From Mycetocola sp. (GTDB lineage Bacteria; Actinomycetota; Actinomycetes; Actinomycetales; Microbacteriaceae), in contig NZ_JAODMP010000016.1 in NCBI RefSeq assembly GCF_025464835.1, positions 1 to 64,000 on the forward strand: DNA of 64,000 bases, given 5' to 3'. How positions within the stretch are numbered: the stretch's first letter is position 1; every line of letters starts with the position of its first letter. This document shows positions 34,439-44,278 of the stretch, piece by piece. The position numbers were made by a program, and so were the translations under genes. The notes below the pieces were generated by a model. That model saw only the letters and a program-made list of their open reading frames with translations, had not been told where the DNA came from and searched no databases.

Positions 34439-35347
34439 GTGATCTGCGTCATCGGCCCGACCGGCACCGGCAAATCAGAACTGTCGCTCAACCTCGCCGA
34501 GCGTCTCGCGGCTGATGGCCGGCGGGCGGAGATCGTGAATGCCGACGCCATGCAGCTGTACCGCGGCATGGACATCGGCACAGCCAAACTTGCGCCCGCC
34601 GACCGCCGCGGCATCCGGCACCATCTTCTCGACGTGCTCGATGTCACCACCGAATCCACCGTCGCCCAATACCAGGCGGATGCTCGCGCGGCCGTCGCGG
34701 ACATCGCCGGACGCGGGGCCACTCCGATTCTCGTCGGAGGGTCAGGTCTCTACGTCGCAAGCGTTCTCTACGATTTCCAGTTCCCGGCGTCGGACAAGAC
34801 GGTCCGCGCCCGGCTGGAATCAGAGCTTGAGACCGAAGGCGCCGGTGCGCTGTACCGTCGCCTCGCCGCCCTGGATCCGGCCATCGCTTCGCGGATCGGC
34901 TCGCAGAACACGCGCCGTCTCGTCCGGGCGCTCGAGGTGGCGGAACTCACCGGGTCCCCGGTCGCCGGCATGCTGCCCGATGCGCCGGTGTACTGGAGGC
35001 CGACTCGGATCGTCGGGCTCCGTGCGCCCCGTGATGAACTGGTTGCGCGGCTCGACGAGCGTGTTCTCGGAATGTGGCGGAGTGGACTCCTCGACGAGGT
35101 TCGCGAACTCGTGCCGCTGGGTCTCGAGCGCGGGATCACCGCATCCCGTGCCATCGGCTACGCCCAGGCTTTGCAGCAGCTCGCCGGCACGGCGACTGAG
35201 GCAGAGGCGATCGAACAGACACAACAGCTCACCCGACGCTATGCGCGCAGGCAGGTGAGCTGGTTCCGCCGCTACGCCGACATCGTCTGGCTGGACTACG
35301 ACGATCCTCACCTCGTGGACGCTGCTGAGGCATCCGTCATCGTCTGA
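34439..35347 (+). CDS. miaA: tRNA dimethylallyltransferase
   Basis: Adds the dimethylallyl group to A37 of tRNA, the substrate for MiaB. P-loop [12 protein letters not shown], the [17 protein letters not shown] block, and RFYR-type tail ([17 protein letters not shown]) are present. 302 aa from GTG 34439. This start has no ribosome site, and homology could extend seven codons upstream to a CTG (34418) that overlaps the miaB stop as CTGA. Either translational coupling or a non-standard start is possible. Confidence 0.93.
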   Translation: MICVIGPTGTGKSELSLNLAERLAADGRRAEIVNADAMQLYRGMDIGTAKLAPADRRGIRHHLLDVLDVTTESTVAQYQADARAAVADIAGRGATPILVGGSGLYVASVLYDFQFPASDKTVRARLESELETEGAGALYRRLAALDPAIASRIGSQNTRRLVRALEVAELTGSPVAGMLPDAPVYWRPTRIVGLRAPRDELVARLDERVLGMWRSGLLDEVRELVPLGLERGITASRAIGYAQALQQLAGTATEAEAIEQTQQLTRRYARRQVSWFRRYADIVWLDYDDPHLVDAAEASVIV

Positions 35348-35507
35348 TCCGTTGGTCCAGTCGTCGGCCCTGCTCAGCATGCACAGTGGGTAGTCCCAGG
35401 TTGTCGCGTCGCTCCCGCGTGGTCGTTCGGATGCCTCCTCAACAGCCGGACGGGACCCCTCACGGGCACGAGGCGCTCCGCTGCCTCAGCGGCCGTAGCA
35501 CGAACCG

Positions 35508-35513
35508 TAGACT
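35508..35513 (+). promoter_or_regulatory. -10 element of dapF
   Basis: TAGACT, 6 bases before ATG 35520; leaderless pattern. The rest of the 172-base miaA-dapF spacer shows nothing else. Confidence 0.65.
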
Positions 35514-35519
35514 TGGAGC

Positions 35520-36401
35520 ATGGCATTCACGCTCCCATTCACCAAGGGTCACGGCACAGGCAACGACTTCGTCCTCTACGCGGACCCGGACGGGACCCGG
35601 CCGTTGACGGCGGAACAGATCACCGCGATCTGCGACAGGCACTTCGGGGTGGGAGCAGACGGCGTGATTCGCGCGGTGCGCTCGGCGAATCTCGACGCCG
35701 GGGCGGCGGCCCTCGCTGAAGACGAGAACGCCGAATGGTTCATGGACTATCACAACGCCGACGGTTCGATCGCGGAGATGTGCGGCAACGGCATCCGCGT
35801 CTTCGTCCGGTACCTGCTCGACCAGGGCCTTGCAACGCTCGAATCCGGCGACACCCTCGCGATCGGAACGCGAGCCGGGGTGCGAGACGTGCAGAAGTCC
35901 GCGAACGGGTTCCAGGTCGATCTCGGCCGGTGGATGCTTGACGGTGGGGAGCCGCTGGTGCGGGCAAAGGAACTCAAGGTGGCTCGCCCGGGGCTCGGGA
36001 TCAACGTGGGGAACCCGCACGTGGTCGTCGCCCTCGCCGACGAGAGCGAACTCGCGTCTGCCGACCTGAGCTATGTGCCGCGGATCGAGCCGGAGCCCAT
36101 CGACGGCGCCAACGTCGAATTCGTCGTTCCGCACGACCCGCTGATCATCGACGGTGTCGGCCGCATCACCATGCGGGTGCACGAACGCGGAAGCGGCGAA
36201 ACGCTCTCCTGCGGCACCGGTGTCGCCGCGGCGGCGCTGGCGACCCGGCACTGGGCTGGGTCGGCGGCACCGAACCAGTGGCGAGTCGATGTGCCAGGGG
36301 GAACGCTGGGGGTGCGGATGTTCGCCACTCAGGACGGCGAGCACGTCGGGCTCAGCGGCGCCGCGGAACTCGTTTACACGGGAACCCTCGAACTGGGCTG
36401 A
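35520..36401 (+). CDS. dapF: Diaminopimelate epimerase
   Basis: Converts LL- to meso-diaminopimelate for lysine and peptidoglycan. Both catalytic cysteines are intact, in [12 protein letters not shown] and [13 protein letters not shown]. 293 aa, normal. It begins [14 protein letters not shown] as in other DapF proteins. The stop TGA and the opposing stop of the methyltransferase gene form the palindrome TGACTCA, with a single base between the two genes. Confidence 0.96.
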   Translation: MAFTLPFTKGHGTGNDFVLYADPDGTRPLTAEQITAICDRHFGVGADGVIRAVRSANLDAGAAALAEDENAEWFMDYHNADGSIAEMCGNGIRVFVRYLLDQGLATLESGDTLAIGTRAGVRDVQKSANGFQVDLGRWMLDGGEPLVRAKELKVARPGLGINVGNPHVVVALADESELASADLSYVPRIEPEPIDGANVEFVVPHDPLIIDGVGRITMRVHERGSGETLSCGTGVAAAALATRHWAGSAAPNQWRVDVPGGTLGVRMFATQDGEHVGLSGAAELVYTGTLELG

Positions 36402-36402
36402 C

Positions 36403-37017
36403 TCAGCCGTCGTGCCTGGCGGCGCGCAAAACGCGGTAGCCCTTGCTGATCGCCTCACGCGTCACGTCGAAGTCATCGCTCAGCCGTTCCTGCAACCAGC
36501 GGTGAAGACTGTCGGCGCCCAGATTCTTCTGGACCACAAGCCACGCGTCCGACCCGGGGGCGAGCCGGGGCAGCCACAACTCGAGCATGTCGTGCAACGC
36601 CTGTTTGCCGATCCGGATCGGCGGGTTCGACCAGATCGAGTCGAAAGCGAGATCCGCGGGAACCTGATCGGGAAGGACAGCGCGCACGTTGCTGAGGCCG
36701 AGCTTCTCGGCGTTGAGCCGGACCAGTTCGAGCGAGCGTTCGTTGACGTCGACAGCCCACACCGTTGCATCGGGTGATGCGAAGGCGATGGTGAAGGCGA
36801 TCGGTCCCCACCCGCAACCCAGGTCCAGGATGTTGCCGGTCGCAGGGGGGCGCGGCGTCTCACTGAGCAGAACCTGGGTGCCCTGGTCGATGCGGCCAGG
36901 ACTGAAAATGCCGTTGGCCGTGGTCAGTTCCCTCTCGGCGCCCGCGAGGTGCACCGTCACCGTCCGCAGCTTGAGTTCGGTGCCGGGCACCCCGGTGAAA
37001 TAATGATCGCTGGCCAT
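36403..37017 (-). CDS. RsmC-like class I SAM-dependent methyltransferase
   Basis: A 204-residue rRNA/protein N-methyltransferase-type enzyme. The SAM loop is NILDLGCGWGPIAFTIA, the acidic ribose binder is in VDVNERSLEL, and the catalytic NPP motif occurs in IWSNPPIRIGK. It resembles the C-terminal (catalytic) half of RsmC, which methylates guanine in 16S rRNA. Target in this organism not proven. ATG 37017 follows TAACGT by 6 bases. Divergent from hflX. Confidence 0.87.
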   Translation of the reverse strand: MASDHYFTGVPGTELKLRTVTVHLAGAERELTTANGIFSPGRIDQGTQVLLSETPRPPATGNILDLGCGWGPIAFTIAFASPDATVWAVDVNERSLELVRLNAEKLGLSNVRAVLPDQVPADLAFDSIWSNPPIRIGKQALHDMLELWLPRLAPGSDAWLVVQKNLGADSLHRWLQERLSDDFDVTREAISKGYRVLRAARHDG

Positions 37018-37023
37018 ACCCGA

Positions 37024-37029
37024 ACGTTA
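37024..37029 (-). promoter_or_regulatory. -10 element of the RsmC-like gene
   Basis: TAACGT on the minus strand, 6 bases before the ATG. The hflX -10 (37045) points the other way only 15 bases further on. Confidence 0.5.
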
Positions 37030-37044
37030 CTCGACCGCACGGGT

Positions 37045-37050
37045 TAGGGT
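37045..37050 (+). promoter_or_regulatory. -10 element of hflX
   Basis: TAGGGT, 8 bases before ATG 37059. Confidence 0.5.
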
Positions 37051-37058
37051 TAACTCTG

Positions 37059-38597
37059 ATGACTACATCCGATGACACTTCAGAAGTCCCAGACGGCGAC
37101 GACGCCGTCACTCGCGTGCTCAAGAACGCGGAAACTCGCGCGTCCGGGTATTCCCTCTTCGGCTCAGGCAAGGCCGCAGCGCTCGACACCGAAACCGAGT
37201 TCGACTCGGCAGCAGGCAACGGCCACGACGGCGAGCAGCTCGACCGAGAGGACCGCCAGGCTCTGCGACGGGTAGCTGGCCTGTCCACCGAACTCGAAGA
37301 CGTCACCGAGGTCGAATACCGGCAGCTGCGCATCGAGAACGTGGTGCTCATCGGCATCTATTCGCAGGGATCGCTGCAGGACGCCGAGAACTCGATCCGT
37401 GAGCTCGCCGCCCTGGCCGAGACGGCAGGCGCCGTTGTGCTCGACGGTATGCTCCAGCGACGCCCGAACCCCGACCCCAGCACGTACCTCGGCAAAGGCA
37501 AGGCGGAGGAACTGCGCGGGATCGTCGCCTCCCTCGGCGCAGACACCGTCATCGCCGACACGGAGCTGGCACCCAGCCAACGCCGCGCCCTCGAGGATGT
37601 GGTGAAAGTCAAGGTCATCGACCGCACCGCCGTGATCCTGGACATCTTCAGCCAGCACGCCAAGAGCCGTGAGGGTAAGGCGCAGGTCGAACTCGCGCAG
37701 CTCGAATACCTGTTGCCCCGGCTCCGCGGCTGGGGCGATTCGATGTCCCGCCAGGCCGGTGGCCAGGTCGGTGGAACCGGCGCCGGAATGGGCTCACGCG
37801 GGCCCGGTGAGACGAAGATCGAACTCGACCGTCGGCGCATCCACACCCGGATGGCGAAACTCCGCAAGCAGATCAAGGGTTTCGGTCCCGCACGCGAAGC
37901 AAAGCGCGCCAACCGGCACCGCTTCGAGGTCCCGTCCGTTGCGATCGCCGGGTACACCAACGCCGGCAAGTCCAGCCTCCTCAACCGCATCACGAAGGCC
38001 GGAGTGCTCGTCGAGAACTCTCTCTTCGCCACCTTGGATGCGACGGTCCGTCGCACCCAGACGCAGGACGGGCGCCTGTACACCATCTCCGACACTGTCG
38101 GTTTCGTGCGGAACCTGCCGCACCAACTCGTCGAAGCGTTCCGGTCGACCCTCGAGGAAGTGGGTGAAGCGGATGTCATCGTGCACGTCGTCGACGGATC
38201 CCACCCCGACCCCGCTGCCCAGCTGATGACCGTCCGCGACGTCATCGGGGATGTCGGTGCCCGTGACATCCCCGAACTCGTCGTCTTCAACAAAAGCGAT
38301 CTCGTCGACGAAGACGACCGCCTGCTGTTGCGCGGGCTTGAGCCGAAGGCGATTTTCGCGTCAGCGCGCACGGGCGAGGGCATCGACGAAATCCTGGCCG
38401 CGCTCAGCGAGCTTCTGCCGAGTCCATCGGTCGAACTCGATCTCCTTGTGCCGTACGACCGTGGTGACGTGATCTCGATGCTGCACCGGCGGGGACGCGT
38501 CGACCACCTCGACTACCTCGAGGAAGGGACTCACGTGCGCGCGATGGCGTCCGAAGAACTCGCCGCACAGGTGGCGGAGTTCGCTCGGAGGCCGTGA
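37059..38597 (+). CDS. hflX: GTPase HflX
   Basis: Ribosome-splitting GTPase used in stress recovery. The N-terminal HflX domain (DPSTYLGKGKAEEL), the glycine-rich linker GGQVGGTGAGMGSRGPGETK, and the G-domain motifs G1 GYTNAGKSSL, G3 DTVGF, G4 NKSD are visible. 512 aa; the first 75 residues are an acidic, poorly conserved extension. Single gene, apparently leaderless. Confidence 0.95.
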   Translation: MTTSDDTSEVPDGDDAVTRVLKNAETRASGYSLFGSGKAAALDTETEFDSAAGNGHDGEQLDREDRQALRRVAGLSTELEDVTEVEYRQLRIENVVLIGIYSQGSLQDAENSIRELAALAETAGAVVLDGMLQRRPNPDPSTYLGKGKAEELRGIVASLGADTVIADTELAPSQRRALEDVVKVKVIDRTAVILDIFSQHAKSREGKAQVELAQLEYLLPRLRGWGDSMSRQAGGQVGGTGAGMGSRGPGETKIELDRRRIHTRMAKLRKQIKGFGPAREAKRANRHRFEVPSVAIAGYTNAGKSSLLNRITKAGVLVENSLFATLDATVRRTQTQDGRLYTISDTVGFVRNLPHQLVEAFRSTLEEVGEADVIVHVVDGSHPDPAAQLMTVRDVIGDVGARDIPELVVFNKSDLVDEDDRLLLRGLEPKAIFASARTGEGIDEILAALSELLPSPSVELDLLVPYDRGDVISMLHRRGRVDHLDYLEEGTHVRAMASEELAAQVAEFARRP

Positions 38598-38620
38598 TCC
38601 GCCCCAGCGGGTCCTGAGCG

Positions 38621-38720
38621 GGCGAGCCCATGCGCAGAAGGTTTCCGCTCGGATCGAGAACGGCGGACTCAGTCATGTCCCATTCCTCCGGCGGTGCTTC
38701 GCGGTTCTCGACGTCACGGG
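38621..38720 (-). pseudogene. Remnant of a VOC (glyoxalase/bleomycin-resistance) family gene
   Basis: On the minus strand the stretch EEWDMTESAVLDPSGNLLRMG matches the usual C-terminal strand of VOC proteins (E/D-W-G-M-x-E-F-A-V-x-D-P-x-G-N-L-L-R), here given as separate landmarks EEWDMTE, AVLDPSGNLLR. Nothing upstream in frame resembles the rest of the family and there is no stop near the end. Only a fragment survives in the hflX-lexA spacer. Confidence 0.4.
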
Positions 38721-38815
38721 CGTCGCGGTTCTCGAAGCCGTGGGCGTTTCGCGCAGGTTGCGGCTCAGCAGGATCGGAACAGCGCGCTCTGGCGCGGCAG
38801 AACGACAGCCGCGTC

Positions 38816-39553
38816 TCAGACCGCCCGCAGCACCGCCACGATCTTGCCGAGGACGTCGGCCTCGTCGCCGAGGATCGGTTCAAAGCTCGAGTTGCGCGGC
38901 AGCAACCAGGTGTGCCCGTCACGTTGACGGAACACCTTGACCGTCGCTTCACCGTCGAGCATTGCTGCGACGATGTCGCCATTTTCCGCGGTTTGCTGCT
39001 GGCGCACGACCACCCAGTCACCGTCACAGATCGCGGCGTCGATCATCGACTCGCCTGACACCTTCAGCATGAAGAGGTCGCCCTTGCCGACGAGCTGCCG
39101 GGGGAGGGGGAAGACCTCCTCGACCTGCTGGTCGGCCGTGATCGGCACACCGGCAGCGATCCGGCCGACCAGCGGCACCATGGCGGCGTCGCCGACCGGT
39201 GTCGTGTTCTCGAAATCGACCTCCGAGGAGGGCGAGGGAAGGTCGATGAGGATCTCGAGCGCGCGTGGGCGGTTCGGGTCCCGCCGCAGGTAACCGCTCA
39301 GCTCGAGCTGGTTCAGCTGGTGCGTGACACTCGAAAGCGATGCCAGGCCGACCGCGTCGCCGATCTCACGCATGCTCGGCGGGTACCCGCGTGAACTCAC
39401 CGAACGCTGAATCACGTCGAGAATCGACAGCTGCTTCTCGCTCAGGCTCTTGCGTCGCCGCGTGGTCGGCTTGTCTGCCAGCACGCGCTTCGCTTTCGCG
39501 GCGGTGCCGACGGGCCCAGCCGTTCCAGCGGCATCCCTCTTACTGAGCGTCAT
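38816..39553 (-). CDS. lexA: LexA repressor
   Basis: SOS master repressor that self-cleaves on RecA filaments. The N-terminal winged helix includes [15 protein letters not shown] and [11 protein letters not shown]. The cleavage site is Ala134-Gly135 (RIAAGVPI), and the catalytic dyad is Ser169 (SGESM) and Lys206 (ATVKVF). 245 aa from ATG 39553, which has a GGGAG ribosome site; the frame is open further upstream but that is the promoter region. Divergent from a LysM gene with LexA-like boxes between. Confidence 0.97.
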   Translation of the reverse strand: MTLSKRDAAGTAGPVGTAAKAKRVLADKPTTRRRKSLSEKQLSILDVIQRSVSSRGYPPSMREIGDAVGLASLSSVTHQLNQLELSGYLRRDPNRPRALEILIDLPSPSSEVDFENTTPVGDAAMVPLVGRIAAGVPITADQQVEEVFPLPRQLVGKGDLFMLKVSGESMIDAAICDGDWVVVRQQQTAENGDIVAAMLDGEATVKVFRQRDGHTWLLPRNSSFEPILGDEADVLGKIVAVLRAV

Positions 39554-39649
39554 GTCACTCCCGTCTGGCGGGCAGCGCCGGCCAATGTCAGTGGTCGCTG
39601 ATTGGGTATCAACCAGTAGCAGAACTCTAGTCTCGGCACCGCGCAGCGG

Positions 39650-39663
39650 CAAACATTTGTTCG
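39650..39663. promoter_or_regulatory. LexA box of lexA
   Basis: CAAACATTTGTTCG matches CGAAC-N4-GTTCG with one mismatch. It lies 97 bases upstream of the lexA ATG, right for autoregulation. Confidence 0.65.
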
Positions 39664-39721
39664 AGTGTGTCGGGAAAGAATTCTGCGAAAGTACGAACAC
39701 ATACTTGAATGTTCGGACTAT

Positions 39722-39735
39722 CGAATATATATTCG
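39722..39735. promoter_or_regulatory. Second LexA-like palindrome in the lexA-LysM spacer
   Basis: CGAATATATATTCG is a perfect 14-bp palindrome, one symmetrical change per arm from the SOS consensus. It lies 95 bases before the LysM gene and probably serves that gene. A weaker half-matching site (CGAACACATACTTG) is at 39694-39707. Confidence 0.5.
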
Positions 39736-39746
39736 GAACATAGCTT

Positions 39747-39780
39747 CGTATCCGGCACCCCCGGCCGGGAGTCGGATACG
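39747..39780 (+). promoter_or_regulatory. Hairpin in the leader of the LysM gene
   Basis: CGTATCCG (39747-39754) and CGGATACG (39773-39780) form an 8-bp stem 50 bases before the LysM start codon. It could lie in the 5' untranslated region. Confidence 0.4.
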
Positions 39781-39829
39781 AACACTCCGAAGCACAGCAC
39801 GAGCACATTCAGCACGCAGGAGACACACC

Positions 39830-40255
39830 ATGAGCACAGCAGTCATCACACCGATTCGCCCGGCACTTCCGCCCAGGCAGGCGGCGATGCGTCCGTCGCC
39901 CGTCACCGCAATCAGCCCGGCAGTCCCGTCCAGGCAGTCCAGTGGTCGCATCCGCCTCACCCGCCGTGGCCGCGCCGTCTTCACCTCGCTCGCTGCCGGT
40001 CCGCTGGTCGCCGTGGCCGCATGGATCGGTGTCAACGCGCTCCCGGCAGTCGCCACGTCCAGCCCGAGCTCTGTCGTCTTCGAGTACGCAACCATCGAGT
40101 CAGATCAGTCGTTGTGGCAGCTCGCGACGACCGTCGCCCCTGACGTTGATCCCCGTGACGTCATCGCCGACATCATGAGGCTCAACCAGCTCGACAGTTC
40201 GACGGTTTCACCCGGGCAGCGCATTGCCATTCCGGAGCAATACTCGGGTAACTGA
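39830..40255 (+). CDS. LysM-domain membrane protein, putative SOS cell-division suppressor
   Basis: A 141-residue protein: proline/arginine-rich cytoplasmic start, one membrane helix (FTSLAAGPLVAVAAWIGVNAL, residues about 57-76), and an extracytoplasmic LysM domain at the C terminus (IMRLNQLDSSTVSPGQRIAIPE). This layout and the position opposite lexA match YneA (Bacillus), DivS (Corynebacterium) and Rv2719c (Mycobacterium), small SOS-induced division inhibitors. ATG 39830 has CAGGAGA upstream. Function is inferred from context, no enzyme motif is present. Confidence 0.8.
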   Translation: MSTAVITPIRPALPPRQAAMRPSPVTAISPAVPSRQSSGRIRLTRRGRAVFTSLAAGPLVAVAAWIGVNALPAVATSSPSSVVFEYATIESDQSLWQLATTVAPDVDPRDVIADIMRLNQLDSSTVSPGQRIAIPEQYSGN

Positions 40256-40308
40256 AGCGGGGTCCGCTCCGGCTCGCCGCCGCGACCAGAGGCAGTGGCC
40301 ACCACCGG

Positions 40309-40314
40309 TAAACT
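40309..40314 (+). promoter_or_regulatory. -10 element of the his operon
   Basis: TAAACT, 6 bases before the GTG start of hisC. With no leader, a histidine leader-peptide attenuator is ruled out at this promoter. Confidence 0.6.
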
Positions 40315-40320
40315 TGCCGA

Positions 40321-41403
40321 GTGAGTTCTCTCGAGTCCCTGCCCATCCGCGATGACCTTCGCGGCAAGACGCCCTACGGGGCTCCCCAGAAGACCGTCCC
40401 CGTGGCGCTCAACGTCAATGAGAACACGCATCCCATCCCCGAGGGTGTCGCCAGGGACATCGTGACCGCACTGGCTTCGGCCGTTCTGGGCGCCAACCGT
40501 TACCCCGACCGCGAGTTCAGTGCGCTACGCGACAGTCTCGCCGGTTATCTCGGGCACGGTCTCAGCCGCGACAACATCTGGGCGGCCAACGGATCCAACG
40601 AGGTGCTCCAGCAGGTGCTGCAGGCTTTCGGAGGCCCCGGTCGCACGCTTCTGGGGTTCACGCCCACCTACTCCATGTACTCACTCCTCGCATCCGGAAC
40701 CGGAACGACCTGGATCTCCGCGGGCCGTGACGCCGAATACGAGCTGTCACCGGCCACGGCGGCCAGGGCGGTGGCCGAAGCGAAGCCCGACATTGTGTTC
40801 CTCTGCTCGCCGAACAACCCGACCGGCACGCCGCTCGCGCTCGACACGATCAAAGCGGTCTATGAGGCGACAGACGGCATCGTCGTCGTCGACGAGGCGT
40901 ACGTCGAATTCGCGCCGCACGACATCCCCAGCGCGCTGACTCTGCTCCCAGGGCGGGAGCGACTGCTCGTGTCCCGCACCATGAGCAAGGCCTTCGCCTT
41001 CGCCGGCATCCGGGTCGGATATCTTGCAGCGGATCCCGCGGTCACGGATGCCCTCCGTCTGGTCCGGTTGCCCTACCACCTCTCCGCCCTCACGCAGGCG
41101 GCAGCGACTGCTGCACTCGCGCACAGCGGCGCGATGCTCGCCATGGTGGACGACATCCGCGTCCAACGGGACCGGATTACAGCAGGGCTGACTGAACTCG
41201 GCTATCACACCTACCGCAGTCACAGCAATTTCGTGTTGTTCGGGGGAGTGGAGAACCCGCACGGATTGTTCGAGGCGCTGCTGGAGCGTGGCATCCTGAT
41301 CCGTGACATCGGGCTTCCCGGCCAGCTTCGCGTGACCGCCGGCACCGAAGCGGAGACCACCGCGTTCCTCGAGGCGATGGCCGCGATAGGCTCGAAACCA
41401 TGA
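40321..41403 (+). CDS. hisC: Histidinol-phosphate aminotransferase
   Basis: PLP enzyme that transaminates imidazole-acetol phosphate. The family lines [45 protein letters not shown] and the PLP lysine in [16 protein letters not shown] are present. 360 aa, GTG start. First gene of hisC-hisB-hisH-priA; the stop overlaps hisB by ATGA. hisG, hisE, hisD, hisF and hisI are not in the window. Confidence 0.95.
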   Translation: MSSLESLPIRDDLRGKTPYGAPQKTVPVALNVNENTHPIPEGVARDIVTALASAVLGANRYPDREFSALRDSLAGYLGHGLSRDNIWAANGSNEVLQQVLQAFGGPGRTLLGFTPTYSMYSLLASGTGTTWISAGRDAEYELSPATAARAVAEAKPDIVFLCSPNNPTGTPLALDTIKAVYEATDGIVVVDEAYVEFAPHDIPSALTLLPGRERLLVSRTMSKAFAFAGIRVGYLAADPAVTDALRLVRLPYHLSALTQAAATAALAHSGAMLAMVDDIRVQRDRITAGLTELGYHTYRSHSNFVLFGGVENPHGLFEALLERGILIRDIGLPGQLRVTAGTEAETTAFLEAMAAIGSKP

Positions 41404-42008
41404 GCACCGTAGAGCGCACCGCCCGCATCCAGCGTGAGACGAGCGAATCCAGCATCGACCTGTCGGTCAATCTCGACGGCACAGGGGCGAGTGACATCGA
41501 CACGACGGTCCCGTTCTACGACCACCTGCTGACAGCCTTCGCGAAGCACTCGCTCACCGACCTCACCGTGCGCGCCAAGGGCGACACCGAGATCGACGTC
41601 CACCACACCGTTGAGGACATCGGGATCGCACTCGGTCAGGCGATCAAAGAGGCACTCGGTACAAAGTCCGGCATCTCGAGGTACGGTGACGCCCTCGTCC
41701 CGCTGGACGAAGCGCTTGTCCAGGCCGTCGTCGACATTTCCGGCCGGCCGTACCTGGTGCACTCAGGGGAGCCCGCCGGGTTCGAGTTCCACCTCATCGG
41801 TGGTCACTTCACCGGATCGATGATCCGTCACGTGTTCGAGGCCATCAGCTACAACGCGGCCCTGACGGTGCACGTCCGTGTTCTCGGCGGCCGCGACCCG
41901 CACCACATCGCTGAGGCAGAATTCAAAGCGTTCGCTCGCGCATTCCGCCAGGCGAAAGCGCTCGACCCCGAGGTGACAGGGATCCCGTCGACGAAGGGTT
42001 TGCTGTGA
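41400..42008 (+). CDS. hisB: Imidazoleglycerol-phosphate dehydratase
   Basis: Manganese enzyme of histidine synthesis. The paired histidine motifs [11 protein letters not shown] and [17 protein letters not shown] are intact. 202 aa, the monofunctional form without the phosphatase domain. Coupled to hisC (ATGA) and hisH (GTGA). Confidence 0.97.
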   Translation: MSTVERTARIQRETSESSIDLSVNLDGTGASDIDTTVPFYDHLLTAFAKHSLTDLTVRAKGDTEIDVHHTVEDIGIALGQAIKEALGTKSGISRYGDALVPLDEALVQAVVDISGRPYLVHSGEPAGFEFHLIGGHFTGSMIRHVFEAISYNAALTVHVRVLGGRDPHHIAEAEFKAFARAFRQAKALDPEVTGIPSTKGLL

Positions 42009-42655
42009 CCGGAAAGAATTCCCCGAACGTCGTGGTCCTCGACTACGGCAGCGGTAATGTGCACTCAGCGGTCAAGGCCCTCGAAGCGGCCGGCGCGACG
42101 GTCGAGCTGACCGGGAGCCGGGCTCGTGCGATGGAAGCGGACGGGCTGGTCGTGCCAGGCGTCGGCGCGTTCAGCGCGGTGATGGACCAGCTCAACAAGA
42201 ACCGGAGCGCCGAGATCATCGACCGACGCCTCGCCGGTGGCCGCAAGGTGCTCGGCATCTGCGTCGGAATGCAGGTCCTGTTCGAACACGGCGTCGAACG
42301 CGGGATCGAGACAGAAGGGCTCGGTGAGTGGCCAGGCGCCGTCACCGAACTGGACTCCCCGGTCCTCCCGCACATGGGATGGAACACCGTGGACGCTCCG
42401 AAGGAGTCGGTGCTTTTCGCCGGGCTCCGCGACGAACGGTTCTATTTCCTGCACTCATACGCTGCGCAGCAGTGGACGCTTGAAGCGACGCACCCCTTCC
42501 CCGAGCCCCGCGTGACCTGGTCAGAGCACGGCACCCGTTTCATCGCCGCCGTCGAGAACGGCCCCCTTTCCGCCACCCAGTTCCACCCCGAGAAATCAGG
42601 GGAGGCAGGCATCCGGCTGCTGCGGAACTGGATCGGCACCCTCCCCAACGACTGA
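42005..42655 (+). CDS. hisH: Imidazole glycerol phosphate synthase, glutaminase subunit
   Basis: Class I glutamine amidotransferase that feeds ammonia to HisF. The catalytic cysteine is in [13 protein letters not shown] and the His-Glu pair in [11 protein letters not shown]. 216 aa, GTG start overlapping the hisB stop. HisF must be encoded elsewhere. Confidence 0.95.
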   Translation: MTGKNSPNVVVLDYGSGNVHSAVKALEAAGATVELTGSRARAMEADGLVVPGVGAFSAVMDQLNKNRSAEIIDRRLAGGRKVLGICVGMQVLFEHGVERGIETEGLGEWPGAVTELDSPVLPHMGWNTVDAPKESVLFAGLRDERFYFLHSYAAQQWTLEATHPFPEPRVTWSEHGTRFIAAVENGPLSATQFHPEKSGEAGIRLLRNWIGTLPND

Positions 42656-42704
42656 CGAACATCCCTGCGGTACGCTGCTGCCGCGCCCGAAAACAAGGAC
42701 AATC

Positions 42705-43451
42705 ATGAGTGAGTTCAACACGACCCCGAAGCTTGTGCTGCTTCCAGCGGTCGATGTCGCCGACGGAAAGGCCGTCCGGCTGACCCAGGGCGAGGCCGGA
42801 ACCGAAACCAACTACGGCGACCCGGTCGACGCGGCCGCCGACTGGGCAGCGCAGGGAGCCGAGTGGATCCACCTCGTCGACCTCGACGCCGCTTTCGACC
42901 GCGGCAACAACGCCGGCGTCATCCGCAAGGTCATCAAGCAGGTCCGCGGCGTCAAGGTGGAACTGTCCGGAGGCATCCGTGACGACGCGTCGCTTGAGGC
43001 GGCACTCGCCACCGGCGCCAAACGCATCAACCTGGGCACCGCCGCGCTCGAAAACCCCGAGTGGGCGGCGAACGTCATCGGCCAGTACGGCGACGCCGTC
43101 GCGGTCGGGCTCGACGTCCGTGGAACGACACTCGCAGCGCGGGGCTGGACCCGTGAGGGTGGCGACCTGTGGACGGTCATCGACCGGCTCGAGCAGGCCG
43201 GTTGCGCACGATATGTGGTCACCGATGTGACGAAGGACGGCACCCTGCAGGGCCCGAACCTCGATCTTCTGCGCCAAGTCCTCGCGCGCACGAACCGCCC
43301 GGTCGTTGCTTCAGGCGGCGTGTCCAGCCTCGATGACCTCGTCGCGTTGCGCTCGCTCGTCCCGCTCGGTCTCGAAGGCGCAATCGTCGGCAAGGCGCTC
43401 TACGCGGGGGCCTTCACGCTCGCTGAGGCGCTGGATGTCGCATCCGACTAA
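42705..43451 (+). CDS. priA: Phosphoribosyl isomerase A (HisA, probably bifunctional PriA)
   Basis: TIM-barrel isomerase of histidine synthesis. 248 aa, beginning [25 protein letters not shown] in pieces [10 protein letters not shown] and AVRLTQGE. In actinobacteria this enzyme also performs the TrpF step; the active-site aspartates ([18 protein letters not shown]) agree with that group. An AAGGA ribosome site precedes ATG. The end overlaps the SseB-like gene by 17 bases. Confidence 0.93.
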   Translation: MSEFNTTPKLVLLPAVDVADGKAVRLTQGEAGTETNYGDPVDAAADWAAQGAEWIHLVDLDAAFDRGNNAGVIRKVIKQVRGVKVELSGGIRDDASLEAALATGAKRINLGTAALENPEWAANVIGQYGDAVAVGLDVRGTTLAARGWTREGGDLWTVIDRLEQAGCARYVVTDVTKDGTLQGPNLDLLRQVLARTNRPVVASGGVSSLDDLVALRSLVPLGLEGAIVGKALYAGAFTLAEALDVASD

Positions 43452-44202
43452 CGCCGCTGACTCCGCTGGCCAGCCGTGGCAGGGCCGCTCGTTCGGTGAT
43501 GCCCAGGCCTCGACCGACGACGGGGGAGCGCCCGAACTTCTGATCGGCGCTCTTGCACGATTCCACGGCGGCGAATCCGGTGAAACGGATGTCGTCGACG
43601 CGTTCCGCACGTCCCGGCTGCTGATTCCTCTGATCGCGCACGCCGGCGATGTGGGGATCGGGCCGAACGGCCAGCGAGTCGACAAGACGCAGGAGCTGTC
43701 GATCGTCACGGTGCAGGGCCCAGATGGCCGCAATGTCCTTCCTGTGTTCTCATCGGTCGCTGCCATGTCGGCGTGGAACCCGAAGGCGCGCCCCGTGCCT
43801 GCGGACGGCGTCCGCGTCGCACTTGCGGCGGCGAGTGAGAACACCGACCTCGTCGTGCTCGACCCGACGAGTGCGACGGAGTTCGCCATCCGGCGGCCAG
43901 CGCTCTGGGCCATCGCCCAGTCGCAACCCTGGCAGCCCGGGTATTCGAACCCTGATGTGCTTGACGCCTTCCTCACGAGTGTTCGATCCGAGCTTGCGGT
44001 CCTGAACGTACGACTTGCGGCCGGCGACCCGTCCGCTCGCCTCGGCGGCCCTGAAGTGATCGTCCGGCTCGAACTCATCGACGGGCTTACCCGGGCAGAA
44101 CTCGACACCACGCTGAACCGGCTCGCCCAGCGCTGGGCGGCGAACGACATCATCGCCACCCGGGTCGATTCACTCCGAGTGAAACTCGAGGCGTCCGCCT
44201 GA
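43435..44202 (+). CDS. SseB family protein
   Basis: A 255-residue cytoplasmic protein with the SseB N-terminal domain ([11 protein letters not shown], then [13 protein letters not shown]). SseB-like proteins have been linked to suppression of rhodanese defects and secretion accessory roles in enterobacteria, but their function in actinobacteria is unknown. ATG 43435 lies inside the end of priA, so it is translationally linked to the his genes. The conserved his-SseB adjacency recurs in related genomes. Confidence 0.75.
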   Translation: MSHPTNAADSAGQPWQGRSFGDAQASTDDGGAPELLIGALARFHGGESGETDVVDAFRTSRLLIPLIAHAGDVGIGPNGQRVDKTQELSIVTVQGPDGRNVLPVFSSVAAMSAWNPKARPVPADGVRVALAAASENTDLVVLDPTSATEFAIRRPALWAIAQSQPWQPGYSNPDVLDAFLTSVRSELAVLNVRLAAGDPSARLGGPEVIVRLELIDGLTRAELDTTLNRLAQRWAANDIIATRVDSLRVKLEASA

Positions 44203-44266
44203 GACGGAGCGCCCGCCCGCGTTGTGACGTCCCCTTCACCGGGTGCCCCGACCGGGCCCGGTACGC

Positions 44267-44272
44267 CATACT
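44267..44272 (+). promoter_or_regulatory. Possible -10 element of the gene at 44279
   Basis: CATACT, 6 bases before the ATG; first position off consensus. Confidence 0.35.
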
Positions 44273-44278
44273 GACCAC

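Noticed and set aside
40256-40320. Search for a histidine leader peptide before hisC
   Set aside because: A -10 hexamer lies 6 bases before the hisC GTG, leaving no leader; no His-rich frame is present.
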